A stretch of DNA of 64,000 nt from Winogradskyella pacifica (lineage in GTDB: Bacteria > Bacteroidota > Bacteroidia > Flavobacteriales > Flavobacteriaceae): NCBI RefSeq assembly GCF_013403915.1, contig NZ_JABFDI010000005.1:62001-126000 (forward strand). The letters are read 5' to 3'. The notes below the pieces were generated by a model. It was not told the origin of the DNA and ran no database searches. It worked only from the letters and a program-made list of their open reading frames with translations. Shown piece after piece: positions 9,422 through 17,391 of the stretch. The position numbers and the translations under genes are program-made. Each line of letters starts with the position of its first letter. Positions within the stretch are counted from its first letter, which is position 1.

Positions 9422-10783
9422 ATGAAAAAAAAATACTTTTTATTTTTTCTCCTAACTTTATTTCTGTTTTCATGTGGCAATGATGATGGCTTAATCCCTT
9501 TGGCTATTGAAACACATCCTGATACTTTAACCATAGCACAAAATTCAGAAATTGAAATTTTTATATTCCTAAACGATTCCAACATTCCTTCAAATGGGGA
9601 ATTATCATTAAGCCACCCCACCAAAGGTAATGTGGTTGTAATTGATAGTAATAATACTCCCAATAACCCGAGTGATGACCATTTAAAATATACGGCAAAC
9701 CCAAATGAAGTAGGTTTAGATAATTTTGAATATACTATTTGTAGTGTCTCGGGTGATTGCAAAACAGAAACAGTATCAATTACCATTACAACGAGCTCTA
9801 ATGTGCTTTATGATTTAGAGAATATGCCGTTTCAAGCGCTGTCCGACTATCAATTTTTTGATGGTGATTTAAAAAATTTAGAGCCGACTAATGGTGTTAT
9901 ACCTTATACCTTAAACTCCACTTTGTTTAGTGATTACGCAAAGAAGAAGCGTTTTATTTGGATGCCAAATAATAATAAAGCGTTGTTTGTAAATGAAAAT
10001 GAACTTTTAGATTTTCCTGTTGGAACAATTTTGATAAAGAATTTTTACTACGATAATGTACTACCAGAAAACACAACGCAAATTATAGAAACACGACTTA
10101 TAATTAAAAAACAAGAAGGTTGGGTTTTTGCAAATTATGCATGGAATACTGAGCAGTCTGAAGCTGCTTTAGATATGAATGGAAGTTATATAGATTTACA
10201 ATGGCAACAAGAGGGCATAACTAAATCTGTAGAATATAGAATTCCATCAGGTCCCGAGTGTCACACCTGCCATAAAGTGAACGAAATTGCGCAACCTATT
10301 GGGCCTAAGGTTAGAAATTTAAATTTACCTTATATTTACAATGATGGAGCGTCTAATCAATTAGAAAAATGGGTTAGTTTAGGATATTTAGAAAATACAC
10401 TTCCTGAAACAATAGCAAAACTCCCAGATTATAATGATTCTAATGCGTCATTGAATCAACGAGTAAGAGGTTATTTAGAAATAAATTGTGCGCATTGCCA
10501 TTCAGAAAGTACACATTGCTCATATAGACCAATGCGACTAGATTATTTGTCTACAGAAGACGCAACAAATATGGGAGTATGTGTAGATGCAGAAACCGAT
10601 CTAGGATTTGGTCTTGGTCACATTGTAGAGCCTGGAAACGCTAGAAATTCTGTCCTGTACTTTAGGGTGAATTCTACTGAAGTTTCAAACAGAATGCCAC
10701 TGTTGTCGCGTACAATTGTGCATAAAGAAGGTGTTCAATTAATAGAAGAATGGATAAACACATTAAACATAAACTGTAATTAA
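9422..10783 (+). CDS. SO2930/HNE_0200-type diheme c-type cytochrome lipoprotein
   Basis: From ATG at 9422 (preferred over an in-frame TTG at 9416) the protein is 453 residues. A lipoprotein signal ends in LFSC. An Ig-like beta domain (about residues 25-125) comes next, then the HNE_0200/SO2930 family region. Two haem motifs are visible: CHTCH in GPECHTCHKVNE and CAHCH in EINCAHCHSE. These are the CxxCH attachment sites of c-type cytochromes. Family function is unknown; an envelope electron-transfer or oxidase-type role is plausible. It is followed 10 bp later by a T9SS-secreted FG-GAP/ASPIC protein, so the two are probably co-expressed. Confidence 0.8.
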   Translation: MKKKYFLFFLLTLFLFSCGNDDGLIPLAIETHPDTLTIAQNSEIEIFIFLNDSNIPSNGELSLSHPTKGNVVVIDSNNTPNNPSDDHLKYTANPNEVGLDNFEYTICSVSGDCKTETVSITITTSSNVLYDLENMPFQALSDYQFFDGDLKNLEPTNGVIPYTLNSTLFSDYAKKKRFIWMPNNNKALFVNENELLDFPVGTILIKNFYYDNVLPENTTQIIETRLIIKKQEGWVFANYAWNTEQSEAALDMNGSYIDLQWQQEGITKSVEYRIPSGPECHTCHKVNEIAQPIGPKVRNLNLPYIYNDGASNQLEKWVSLGYLENTLPETIAKLPDYNDSNASLNQRVRGYLEINCAHCHSESTHCSYRPMRLDYLSTEDATNMGVCVDAETDLGFGLGHIVEPGNARNSVLYFRVNSTEVSNRMPLLSRTIVHKEGVQLIEEWINTLNINCN

Positions 10784-10793
10784 TAAAATTGAT

Positions 10794-13265
10794 ATGAAAA
10801 AAACACTACTTATTACATTGGTTCTAACGTTGTTTTGCGCTCACAGTTATGGCCAGGAATTAAACAAATTTGCGAATTGGCCTAACAATCAGTGGGTGCT
10901 GTCTGGCACTTATGATGCAGCATATTTAGATGCAGATCCAACAACAACGAGCGCATCATTTTCATTTAATGATGATGAAGCAGGAGGAGCTTCTGATAAT
11001 ACCATTGCTGCTGAATCTCCTATTATAGACTTAACTAACGCTTTTAATGCCAATGAAATTGAAATAAAAGTGGAGTTTGCATATGTTTATAATATATATC
11101 AAAATGATCAATCTTTATTTTTACAATACTGGGATAATAGTACTAGTCAGTGGGTTAATTGGGGGGCCGAAATTTTGCCTAATTCATCAACTCAAGGCAA
11201 TTTTTGCAATGCTAGTTCTACAAACTATTCTAGCGAATTATTAGATATTTCTGGGTTTTCAAACACGCAATTAACAGGGTTTAAGTACCGCATGTTATAT
11301 GACGATAATGATTCTTTCGGATGGGGCTTTTGTATTGATTCTCCTACGATAAGTTCTTCTGCATTGTTGCCTTGTCCAAATGTTTCATCGATTTCTCTAA
11401 GCAATATCAATACGGTTAGTGCTATGGCTAGTTGGACTGCTGGTGGGTCAGAAACGTCATGGGAAGTAGTAATTCAATTAGCTACAGATGGAGTGCCAAC
11501 ATCTGGTACGACATCGGCAATTACTAATTATAGCTTTACCAACCTTTCGCCAGGAACAGCTTATAGGATTTATATTAGAGCAAATTGTGTTGCTGATGGT
11601 TATAGTTATTGGGAAACCGTAAGTTTTACGACTGGAACAAATAATACGGGAGATCCAGTATCATTCACTACCAACCCGATAAATACAATAGGTGTATATG
11701 ATATTGCACTTGTAGATTTAAATGGGGATTTTTTAGACGATGTTGTTTCTGTAAGTACTAATAGTTTAAATATACATTATCAAGTGGCTTCTGGTGGTTT
11801 TAATATGACAAATATACCAACGCCAGGTGTTACTAGTGGACCAAATTGGAGTTTGGCTGCAGGTGATTTTGATCGTAATGGCTATAATGACCTTTTATAC
11901 GGAGGTGGTGCGCGTGTTACTTTTTTACAAGCCAATAATACAGGTACAGGCTATAGTCCAATATCAGGATCAGAGTATGTGTTCTCTCAACGTTCTAATT
12001 TTGTGGATATTAATAACGATGGTCACTTAGATGCCTTTGTTTGTCATGATGTAGATCCCAATGTCTATTATATTAATGACGGATCTGGAAATTTAACATT
12101 CCATCAAGGTCAAAGTGCCGTATTACCAAATGGAATAGGTTTAGTGCCAGGTGGTGGTAATTATGGTACTGTTTGGATCGATTTTGATAATGATAGAGAT
12201 ATGGATTTATTTATTGCAAAGTGTAGAGGGGGGTCTTCAATTAGTATCAATGAACTATGGAGAAATGACGGTAATGGTGTCTTTGTAAATATTGCAGATA
12301 GTAATGGTTGGTACGACACAAATTATCCAAGTGTAGGTCACGATAATTCTTCTAATTTAGGAGACTTAGTACAAACATGGTCTTCTGCTTGGGCAGATTT
12401 TGATAACGATGGAGATATGGATGTTTATGTTGGGGCGAGTAGTACTTCTGACGGGTATTCTAAGTTGATGCAGAATAATGGAGATGGCACTTTTACAGAT
12501 GTAACTGCTGGCTCTGGGGTTCTATCGGCAACAATGGGAATAGAAAATGCGCCGGCGGATTTTGACAATGATGGTTACGTAGATATTTTAAGTAATGGAG
12601 ACATATTATTTAATAACGGGGATTTCACATTTACTAATCACTCCTCTAATATGCCCCCAAGTGGTGCTATCGGAGATGTAAATAATGATGGCTTTTTAGA
12701 TGTTTTTCGGAATGGAAATATTTATTTAAACAATACAAATGCCAATAACTGGATAAAGATAAATACCGTAGGAACAATAAGTAATATCAATGGTATTGGT
12801 GCTAGAGTAGAAATACAAACATCTAACGGCACACAAATAAGAGATGTGAGGAGTGGAGAAGGTTTTGAGTATATGAGTTCGTTAAACACACATTTCGGAA
12901 TTGGTAATTCAACAAGTATTAATAGCATCACTATTTACTGGCCGTCTGGTACTGTAGATTTTATTTCAAATCCGGCTATAAATACAGCACATACTATTGT
13001 TGAAGGTTCTGCCTTGAGCGTTATAGATGAAACTTTAGTAGATGTTTCTATTTACCCTAATCCGGTGGAAGCAGAACTTACAATCAAAACTTCTGCAAAC
13101 GTTATTAATAAAATCGCAACAGTTTTTGATATTAATGGGAAACGTATTCTTAGCCAAAAACTAGATTCAAATACTATTAACGTTTCAAATCTAACTAGTG
13201 GAATTTACTTTTTAAGATTAGAATCTGAAGGGAAAATTATAAAACGAAAGTTTATAAAAAAATAA
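10794..13265 (+). CDS. T9SS-secreted FG-GAP/VCBS and ASPIC-UnbV domain protein
   Basis: This 823-residue secreted protein has a signal peptide (about 1-20) and an N-terminal beta domain to about 190. A fibronectin type III domain follows (about 193-280), then a set of FG-GAP/VCBS repeats (about 295-625) with calcium-type motifs such as DFDNDRDMD, DFDNDGDMD and DFDNDGYVD. An ASPIC/UnbV-like segment (about 655-720) and a type A T9SS sorting domain beginning near VSIYPNPVE complete it. It should cross the outer membrane through the type IX system and be surface-attached or released. The preceding gene is a diheme cytochrome lipoprotein only 10 bp away, and a terminator follows. Confidence 0.88.
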   Translation: MKKTLLITLVLTLFCAHSYGQELNKFANWPNNQWVLSGTYDAAYLDADPTTTSASFSFNDDEAGGASDNTIAAESPIIDLTNAFNANEIEIKVEFAYVYNIYQNDQSLFLQYWDNSTSQWVNWGAEILPNSSTQGNFCNASSTNYSSELLDISGFSNTQLTGFKYRMLYDDNDSFGWGFCIDSPTISSSALLPCPNVSSISLSNINTVSAMASWTAGGSETSWEVVIQLATDGVPTSGTTSAITNYSFTNLSPGTAYRIYIRANCVADGYSYWETVSFTTGTNNTGDPVSFTTNPINTIGVYDIALVDLNGDFLDDVVSVSTNSLNIHYQVASGGFNMTNIPTPGVTSGPNWSLAAGDFDRNGYNDLLYGGGARVTFLQANNTGTGYSPISGSEYVFSQRSNFVDINNDGHLDAFVCHDVDPNVYYINDGSGNLTFHQGQSAVLPNGIGLVPGGGNYGTVWIDFDNDRDMDLFIAKCRGGSSISINELWRNDGNGVFVNIADSNGWYDTNYPSVGHDNSSNLGDLVQTWSSAWADFDNDGDMDVYVGASSTSDGYSKLMQNNGDGTFTDVTAGSGVLSATMGIENAPADFDNDGYVDILSNGDILFNNGDFTFTNHSSNMPPSGAIGDVNNDGFLDVFRNGNIYLNNTNANNWIKINTVGTISNINGIGARVEIQTSNGTQIRDVRSGEGFEYMSSLNTHFGIGNSTSINSITIYWPSGTVDFISNPAINTAHTIVEGSALSVIDETLVDVSIYPNPVEAELTIKTSANVINKIATVFDINGKRILSQKLDSNTINVSNLTSGIYFLRLESEGKIIKRKFIKK

Positions 13266-13289
13266 TTTTAGACTATAAATGGTTTGAAG

Positions 13290-13317
13290 CCGTTTGAGAA
13301 ATCAAGCGGTTTTTTTT
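13290..13317 (+). terminator. Intrinsic terminator after the FG-GAP/ASPIC gene
   Basis: An 8-bp stem, CCGTTTGA with TCAAGCGG (one G-U pair), closes a GAAA loop. It is followed by eight T residues. Confidence 0.88.
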
Positions 13318-13340
13318 ATGACAATTCTTTAACGATGTAG

Positions 13341-13348
13341 TATTTTTG
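13341..13348 (+). promoter_or_regulatory. -7 box 4 nt before the ABC ATPase start codon
   Basis: TATTTTTG fits TAnnTTTG exactly and ends 4 nt before the ATG at 13353. Transcription would start at or next to the A of the ATG, suggesting a leaderless mRNA. Confidence 0.5.
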
Positions 13349-13352
13349 TAAT

Positions 13353-14267
13353 ATGCTTCAAGTAAAAAATGTCACTTTCGGGTATTCTAAAACTAAGGTT
13401 TTAAAAGCTATTGATTTTAATGTTGAAGCCGGAGAAAACCTTGCTATTATTGGCGAAAGTGGCTCTGGTAAAAGCACGCTATTAAAACTTATATACGGCG
13501 AGTACGATTTAAAACAGGGTCTGATTTTTTGGAAAGATGAAGAGATTCTTGGTCCAAAATATAATTTGGTTGTGGGTTACGATTTTATGAAATACGTGAC
13601 CCAAGAATTCGACTTAATGCCGGTGATTACAGTTGAAGAAAATATAGGTAAACACTTATCACGCTTTTACCCTGAAGAAAAACAAAAACGCACTGAGGAA
13701 TTAATAAAAGTGGTAGAACTTGAAGCCTTTGCAAATACCAAGGTGAAATTCTTAAGTGGCGGACAAAAACAACGTGTAGCGATTGCTAGAGCATTAGCAA
13801 AAGAACCCGAAATCTTATTACTAGACGAACCGTTTAGTCATATTGATAATTTTCAAAAACAAGGCTTGCGACGTAATGTTTTTAATTACTTAAAATCAAA
13901 ACATATAGCGTGTATTGTTGCGACTCACGACAGAAATGATGTGCTTGGCTTTGCAGACGAAATGATAGTGCTTAGCGAGGCTGAAATCATAGCTAAAGAC
14001 ACACCTCAAAATTTATATAAAAATCCTAAGCAACCATTAATCGCTTCATTTTTTGGCGAATTTAATGTCATAGAACCCTACGGAATTGTGTATGCTAATC
14101 AGATTCAAATTGTAGACGACTCAGATTTAAAAGCTGTTGTGGAAACGTCTTATTTTAATGGAAGTTCGTGGTTGATTGAAGCGGATTATAAATCTGAATC
14201 AATATTTATTGAGCATAATTTGGAGTTAAAAAAAGATGCCGAAATTCAATTTTCAATCTCTTCATAA
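13353..14267 (+). CDS. Orphan ABC transporter ATP-binding protein
   Basis: This 304-residue nucleotide-binding subunit has all key motifs. They are Walker A GESGSGKST (residues 34-42), the signature LSGGQKQR (about 134), Walker B ILLLDEP (about 154) and the H-loop THDR (about 190). After residue 225 comes a small beta-rich, TOBE-like region, as in ATPases of importers of the polyamine, molybdate or iron type. No permease or binding protein is adjacent, so the substrate is unknown. The 3' end overlaps the convergent WYL regulator gene by 22 bp. Confidence 0.88.
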   Translation: MLQVKNVTFGYSKTKVLKAIDFNVEAGENLAIIGESGSGKSTLLKLIYGEYDLKQGLIFWKDEEILGPKYNLVVGYDFMKYVTQEFDLMPVITVEENIGKHLSRFYPEEKQKRTEELIKVVELEAFANTKVKFLSGGQKQRVAIARALAKEPEILLLDEPFSHIDNFQKQGLRRNVFNYLKSKHIACIVATHDRNDVLGFADEMIVLSEAEIIAKDTPQNLYKNPKQPLIASFFGEFNVIEPYGIVYANQIQIVDDSDLKAVVETSYFNGSSWLIEADYKSESIFIEHNLELKKDAEIQFSISS

Positions 14268-15256
14268 TTTCTTAATGAAGTTTTTAGTTTTTTAAGCATT
14301 CTGTTCCTCAATTTTAGTGGTTTTAAAACTTCAATAGTATCACCAAAGCCTAAAATAAGACGTTCCAATTCAAAATTAATTTGCACAAAAATATTGAAAA
14401 TCACACCGTCCTCTTTTTCTTCAATAATACGCTGCGACGGATGAAAAGGTTTTGTAATGACATAAGGAGCGTTTTTATGATCTATTTTAAATTGAATCCG
14501 TTCAGCTCTAGAATTTGATACGGTAACACCAACAACATCTCTATAATAGACGTCACCATCAATTTTGAAATCTTCATAAATTTCATCATCAAGCGATACA
14601 ATTTCAGTCATTCTGTCTAAAGCCAAAGTGATAAATTTTCCTTTTTGACTTGCTAATAAAAACCACCTGTTATTAAATTCTTTTAGTAATTGTGGATGTA
14701 CAATCATCACACTTGCTTTTCGTGCTTTAAAAGATTGATAAGTTACTTCAATCACCTTTTTAGTTTGAATAGCATCGTATAAAACATCGATAAATTCAAG
14801 CCCTTTTAGCTGTTCGTTTTTATCTAAATGAATAATAGCACGTTTGTCTTTCTGTGATGAATTTACCGAATCTTCCAAACGTTGTAAAACACCATCCATT
14901 TCTTTAAATAACGAAAAATCTTTAAACTGTCTCAGTAACTGAATCGCCTCATTCATCACTGTTATATCCTTATCGGTTACAGGAATATTAATAATGCTAT
15001 AATCAGCATCCTCATATTTATAAAACTTACGATCATAAACCACAATGGGTGCATTATAACCCAGCTTGTCGCTTCGCATCATTTGTAAATCTAACTGAAC
15101 AGTTCTTTTGCTGACATCAACAGCTTTGCCTTCGTATTCGTATAAAGCATCCGAAACCGCTTCAATTAAGTCATTAAGCGTCCATTGTCTAAACTGGTTT
15201 TGAAGACATTTATCAATGGTTTTATAGCGTATTAATGCGTTTTTGTTTACTGCCAT
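14246..15256 (-). CDS. WYL-domain transcriptional regulator
   Basis: This 336-residue protein has a DeoR-like winged helix-turn-helix N-terminus (about 1-70, with WTLNDLIEAVSDALYEYEG), a helical linker, a WYL domain (about 145-230) and a C-terminal WCX region (about 245-330). The family's W-Y-L element appears as RWFLLASQ. WYL domains are thought to bind nucleotide or nucleic-acid ligands and often control DNA-damage, defence and RNA-repair operons. It is transcribed divergently from the 206-residue gene. A 19-bp near-palindrome between them (15321-15339) recurs in front of the tRNA-like array and rtcB. I infer that this protein reads that site; the sequence cannot say whether it activates or represses. 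Confidence 0.9.
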   Translation of the reverse strand: MAVNKNALIRYKTIDKCLQNQFRQWTLNDLIEAVSDALYEYEGKAVDVSKRTVQLDLQMMRSDKLGYNAPIVVYDRKFYKYEDADYSIINIPVTDKDITVMNEAIQLLRQFKDFSLFKEMDGVLQRLEDSVNSSQKDKRAIIHLDKNEQLKGLEFIDVLYDAIQTKKVIEVTYQSFKARKASVMIVHPQLLKEFNNRWFLLASQKGKFITLALDRMTEIVSLDDEIYEDFKIDGDVYYRDVVGVTVSNSRAERIQFKIDHKNAPYVITKPFHPSQRIIEEKEDGVIFNIFVQINFELERLILGFGDTIEVLKPLKLRNRMLKKLKTSLRNYEEIEN

Positions 15257-15320
15257 TTTATTAATTTGAGCTAAAGTTCCTGTAGGGTTTCAATTCTTAA
15301 ATTTAAAAGAAAATATTCAC

Positions 15321-15356
15321 TACGCAAAAACATTGCGCATATCAATCAAATATTTG
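15321..15356 (+). promoter_or_regulatory. Operator/promoter copy 1 (before the 206-aa gene)
   Basis: TACGCAAAAACATTGCGCA (15321-15339) is a near-palindrome with arms CGCAA and TTGCG around 5 nt. Exactly 11 nt later comes TATTTG (15351-15356) in the context AAATATTTG, a likely -7 element. The ATG of the 206-aa gene follows 17 nt downstream. The same arrangement is found at 17006-17041 and 19277-19312. Confidence 0.85.
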
Positions 15357-15373
15357 TCTCAAATACTAAATCA

Positions 15374-15994
15374 ATGGAAACTTTAAAACTTAAAATATAC
15401 GATGTATTAAAAGAAGAAATAACCATTTCAGAATTTGAAAATTGGTTATATAATTCTGAATATATGAAAACTGAAATCAAAGCAGATTCATTATTATTTG
15501 ATGTCATAAATATTAATTATAGACTCGAAAATTCTTTGAAAATCCTAAAAAATTTGAGCTTAAAAAATTTTTCAGAAGAAGAACTTTTAATTTTTAAATT
15601 AGAATATAATTGTTACAAGATAGTTAACTCGGAAGATACTAAAAACTATAAAAAATATGTTCTAAACATAATTCAGGATTTTGAATTTGACAATGACTTT
15701 GAAGGCTTTGGGGAGTTTTACTATATCTACTACTCTTTTGATGGTTATGATTATAATCAATATCAAAACATATCATCCAATAATCTAAATTCAAAAACCA
15801 AACATTTAGCAAATTCACTATTAAAAAGCTTGAAAAATTGTAATAGTATTGAGGAAAAAATTAAAACGCTTAAGCTTAAAAAAGAACCCGAAAATGACGA
15901 GGAAAATATCAATGTTTTAGAGTTTAAAAGTTTACAAAGCAATAAAAAATTAACCTTAGTTCAAAAATTATTTGCATTTCTCAAAAAAATATAA
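15374..15994 (+). CDS. Hypothetical protein under the shared WYL-locus operator
   Basis: I do not recognise this 206-residue protein. It is mostly helical, rich in Lys, Asn, Glu and Leu, with no signal peptide, membrane helix or catalytic motif. A Tyr/Phe-rich patch near residues 112-135 (FGEFYYIYYSFDGYDYNQY) is striking. The C-terminus is basic (LVQKLFAFLKKI). Codon use looks more AT-rich than in neighbouring housekeeping genes, which suggests an accessory gene. The 19-bp operator plus -7 box sits directly in front of it, so it should be expressed together with the tRNA-like array and rtcB. An immunity-type or RNA-binding protein would be possible, but nothing in the sequence decides this. 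Confidence 0.75.
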   Translation: METLKLKIYDVLKEEITISEFENWLYNSEYMKTEIKADSLLFDVININYRLENSLKILKNLSLKNFSEEELLIFKLEYNCYKIVNSEDTKNYKKYVLNIIQDFEFDNDFEGFGEFYYIYYSFDGYDYNQYQNISSNNLNSKTKHLANSLLKSLKNCNSIEEKIKTLKLKKEPENDEENINVLEFKSLQSNKKLTLVQKLFAFLKKI

Positions 15995-16040
15995 TACTTC
16001 GTATTATGGAGCTCAATTTTAAGTGATTTGAAAAATAAAT

Positions 16041-16072
16041 TTTGTAAAGTCGAAAAAAAAGCTAAATATTTG
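16041..16072 (+). promoter_or_regulatory. Promoter of a short transcription unit
   Basis: A TTTG (16041-16044) lies 20 nt before AATATTTG (16065-16072), fitting the Bacteroidota -33/-7 spacing. The -7 element resembles those of the three operator promoters, but the CGCAA-TTGCG palindrome is absent. TTGCAACGCAA (16070-16080), a short inverted repeat, sits at the expected start site. Confidence 0.55.
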
Positions 16073-16097
16073 CAACGCAATAAATTAATATTCTGGC

Positions 16098-16117
16098 CAC
16101 TGAGCGAAGTCGAAGTG
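16098..16117. repeat. Dispersed hairpin repeat, CACT-AGTG type
   Basis: CACTGAGCGAAGTCGAAGTG has CACT/AGTG ends. A near-identical copy is at 19344-19363. Related fragments of this intergenic repeat family lie at 16361-16390 and 16428-16449. Confidence 0.7.
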
Positions 16118-16157
16118 AGCTAAATTGCAACCAAAATCAAATTAATAATTAGAAACT

Positions 16158-16232
16158 ATGAGTTTATTTATAACATATCAAAACGATCCAAAAGGAATTC
16201 TGCCTTTTGTGATGCTTCGTGATTATCGTTAG
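16158..16232 (+). CDS. Possible 24-residue peptide ORF in a short transcript
   Basis: ATG at 16158 opens a 24-codon frame beginning MSLFITYQND and ending MLRDYR, stop TAG. It sits between a promoter (16041-16072) and an intrinsic terminator (16257-16296), giving a predicted transcript of about 220 nt. The peptide has no homologue I recognise and no clear membrane helix. The unit could instead be a non-coding RNA or a remnant of a longer gene. Confidence 0.3.
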   Translation: MSLFITYQNDPKGILPFVMLRDYR

Positions 16233-16256
16233 ATAAACTTTTCAAATTTATAAATG

Positions 16257-16296
16257 AAAAATCCGAAGCCAGTTAAATACTGTTTCGGATTTTTTG
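16257..16296 (+). terminator. Intrinsic terminator of the short transcript
   Basis: An 11-bp stem, AAAAATCCGAA with TTCGGATTTTT, encloses an inner CAGT-TAAAT-ACTG hairpin, followed by more T residues. The A-rich 5' side would also allow termination from the opposite direction. Confidence 0.85.
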
Positions 16297-16360
16297 TTTT
16301 CCACTATTAGCGATTCTGCTAAGCATATTTCCACAAACAGTAATTATAAAACGAACTTTA

Positions 16361-16449
16361 TGTCATTCTGAGCACAACGAAGAATCTCATCTACAGTTCA
16401 AATGAAACTATAAATATTTAAAAAAGAGATCCTGAATCAAGTTCAGGAC
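16361..16449. repeat. Intergenic repeat fragments upstream of the TPR gene
   Basis: A TGTCATTCTGAGC...GAAGAATCTCA element (16361-16390) is followed by GATCC with a TCCTGAA-TCAAG-TTCAGGA hairpin (to 16449). Both look like dispersed repeats found between genes in this group. The hairpin abuts the ATG of the TPR gene. No other gene is seen between 16297 and 16450. Confidence 0.6.
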
Positions 16450-16450
16450 A

Positions 16451-16999
16451 ATGAAAACCATGGACACGAATTTGTTAAACAACTACGTGCTTAAAGCCAT
16501 AGATGCTTATCCATACGAACTAGAAGAAACTGTAGAAAATCTAAACTACGCCTTATCCTATGAATCTAACAATGCTTATGCTTTGTATTTAATGGGACGT
16601 TTACAAGCCGAACAATTTGGCGATTACGAAAAAGCCAAGCACTATTATGCAGAGGCTTTGGCAAGCAAACTGGATTTTCACAAAGTGTATGCGCACTACA
16701 TTTTAGTTTTAATATGGAATGAAGATTACGACGAAGCTCAGAAATTAATTGATTTCGCATTGACTGTAAAAGGAGTCTATAAAAGTGAAATCCAACTATT
16801 TCAAGGCTGCGTTTTTGAATGTCTTCAGAAATATAAGAAAGCATTAAAGGCTTTAAAGCTCGCAAAGCGATTAGGTTACAATAACAGTTACATCAGCTTT
16901 ATAGATTCTGAAATGAAAAGAATCAAGAATAAAATGAAACCTGAAAAGACTAAAAAAACTAAGAGCAAGAAGAAAAAAAAGAAGAAAAACAAAAAATAA
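16451..16999 (+). CDS. Tetratricopeptide-repeat protein with a poly-lysine tail
   Basis: This 182-residue soluble protein is built from about four TPR-like helical pairs (residues 15-155). Recognisable repeat cores are NNAYALYLMGRLQAEQFGDY, HKVYAHYILVLIWNEDYDEA and YKSEIQLFQGCVFECLQKYK. The last 22 residues are almost all lysine with Thr, Ser and Asn, a tail typical of nucleic-acid or acidic-partner binding. Either ATG 16451 or ATG 16460 could be the start. It ends 6 bp before operator copy 2, immediately upstream of the tRNA-like array. An adaptor that binds RNA is an attractive but unproven idea. Confidence 0.75.
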   Translation: MKTMDTNLLNNYVLKAIDAYPYELEETVENLNYALSYESNNAYALYLMGRLQAEQFGDYEKAKHYYAEALASKLDFHKVYAHYILVLIWNEDYDEAQKLIDFALTVKGVYKSEIQLFQGCVFECLQKYKKALKALKLAKRLGYNNSYISFIDSEMKRIKNKMKPEKTKKTKSKKKKKKKNKK

Positions 17000-17005
17000 T
17001 TTAAC

Positions 17006-17041
17006 TACGCAAAAAGATTGCGCAATAGCTCAGAATATTTG
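17006..17041 (+). promoter_or_regulatory. Operator/promoter copy 2 (before the tRNA-like array)
   Basis: TACGCAAAAAGATTGCGCA (17006-17024) and TATTTG (17036-17041) are separated by exactly 11 nt, as in the other two copies. No protein starts nearby. The predicted transcript begins near 17047 and runs into the tRNA-like array and then the slipin gene at 18076. Confidence 0.85.
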
Positions 17042-17151
17042 CAGAGTAATTAATTAGAAGTCTTTTTGGAATCAGATTTTTAAAGGTAGCGCTCTGCTAG
17101 AAAAAGGAGTCTAGCAGAGCTTAATAAAAGTTCTTTAACATAACAAAAAAC

Positions 17152-17292
17152 GGAAGCATAGAGCAATTGGTTGGCTCGCCTGACTGAAATGCGTTTTTAC
17201 GCATTCAACGAATCTTATTTATAAAAATAAAAATTGTTGAGTTAAAATCTGATTTCATAATGAACGTGTAGGTTCGAGTCCTACTGCTTCCA
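17152..17292 (+). ncRNA. tRNA-like unit A, normal order with an enlarged anticodon region
   Basis: The acceptor strands GGAAGCA (17152-17158) and TGCTTCC (17285-17291) pair perfectly over 7 bp. The D-arm is GAGC-AATTGGTTG-GCTC (17161-17177), and the T-arm is GTAGG-TTCGAGT-CCTAC (17268-17284). After the D-arm, CCTGA-CTGAAAT resembles a 5' anticodon strand and loop with anticodon GAA (Phe-like), but no TCAGG partner follows. Instead about 65 extra nt fold into AATGCGT/ACGCATT and TTATTT/AAATAA hairpins. No CCA is encoded. It is not a normal functional tRNA gene. Confidence 0.75.
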
Positions 17293-17391
17293 CATCAAGC
17301 AAGTCTTGTTAAGTGTTTCTGTATAGCACTATTGTATAAATCCTTACTGTTTAGTATGAGGTTTTTATATGCAACTTGACTTGAAGGCTTC

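Noticed and set aside
17091-17120. Rho-independent terminator in the array
   Set aside because: The 10-bp hairpin is strong but is followed by TTAATAAAAG rather than a T-run, so it is more likely part of the RNA structure.
17152-17292. Functional tRNA-Phe gene
   Set aside because: The acceptor, D and T stems fit, but no 3' anticodon strand complementary to CCTGA exists and about 65 extra nt interrupt the anticodon arm.
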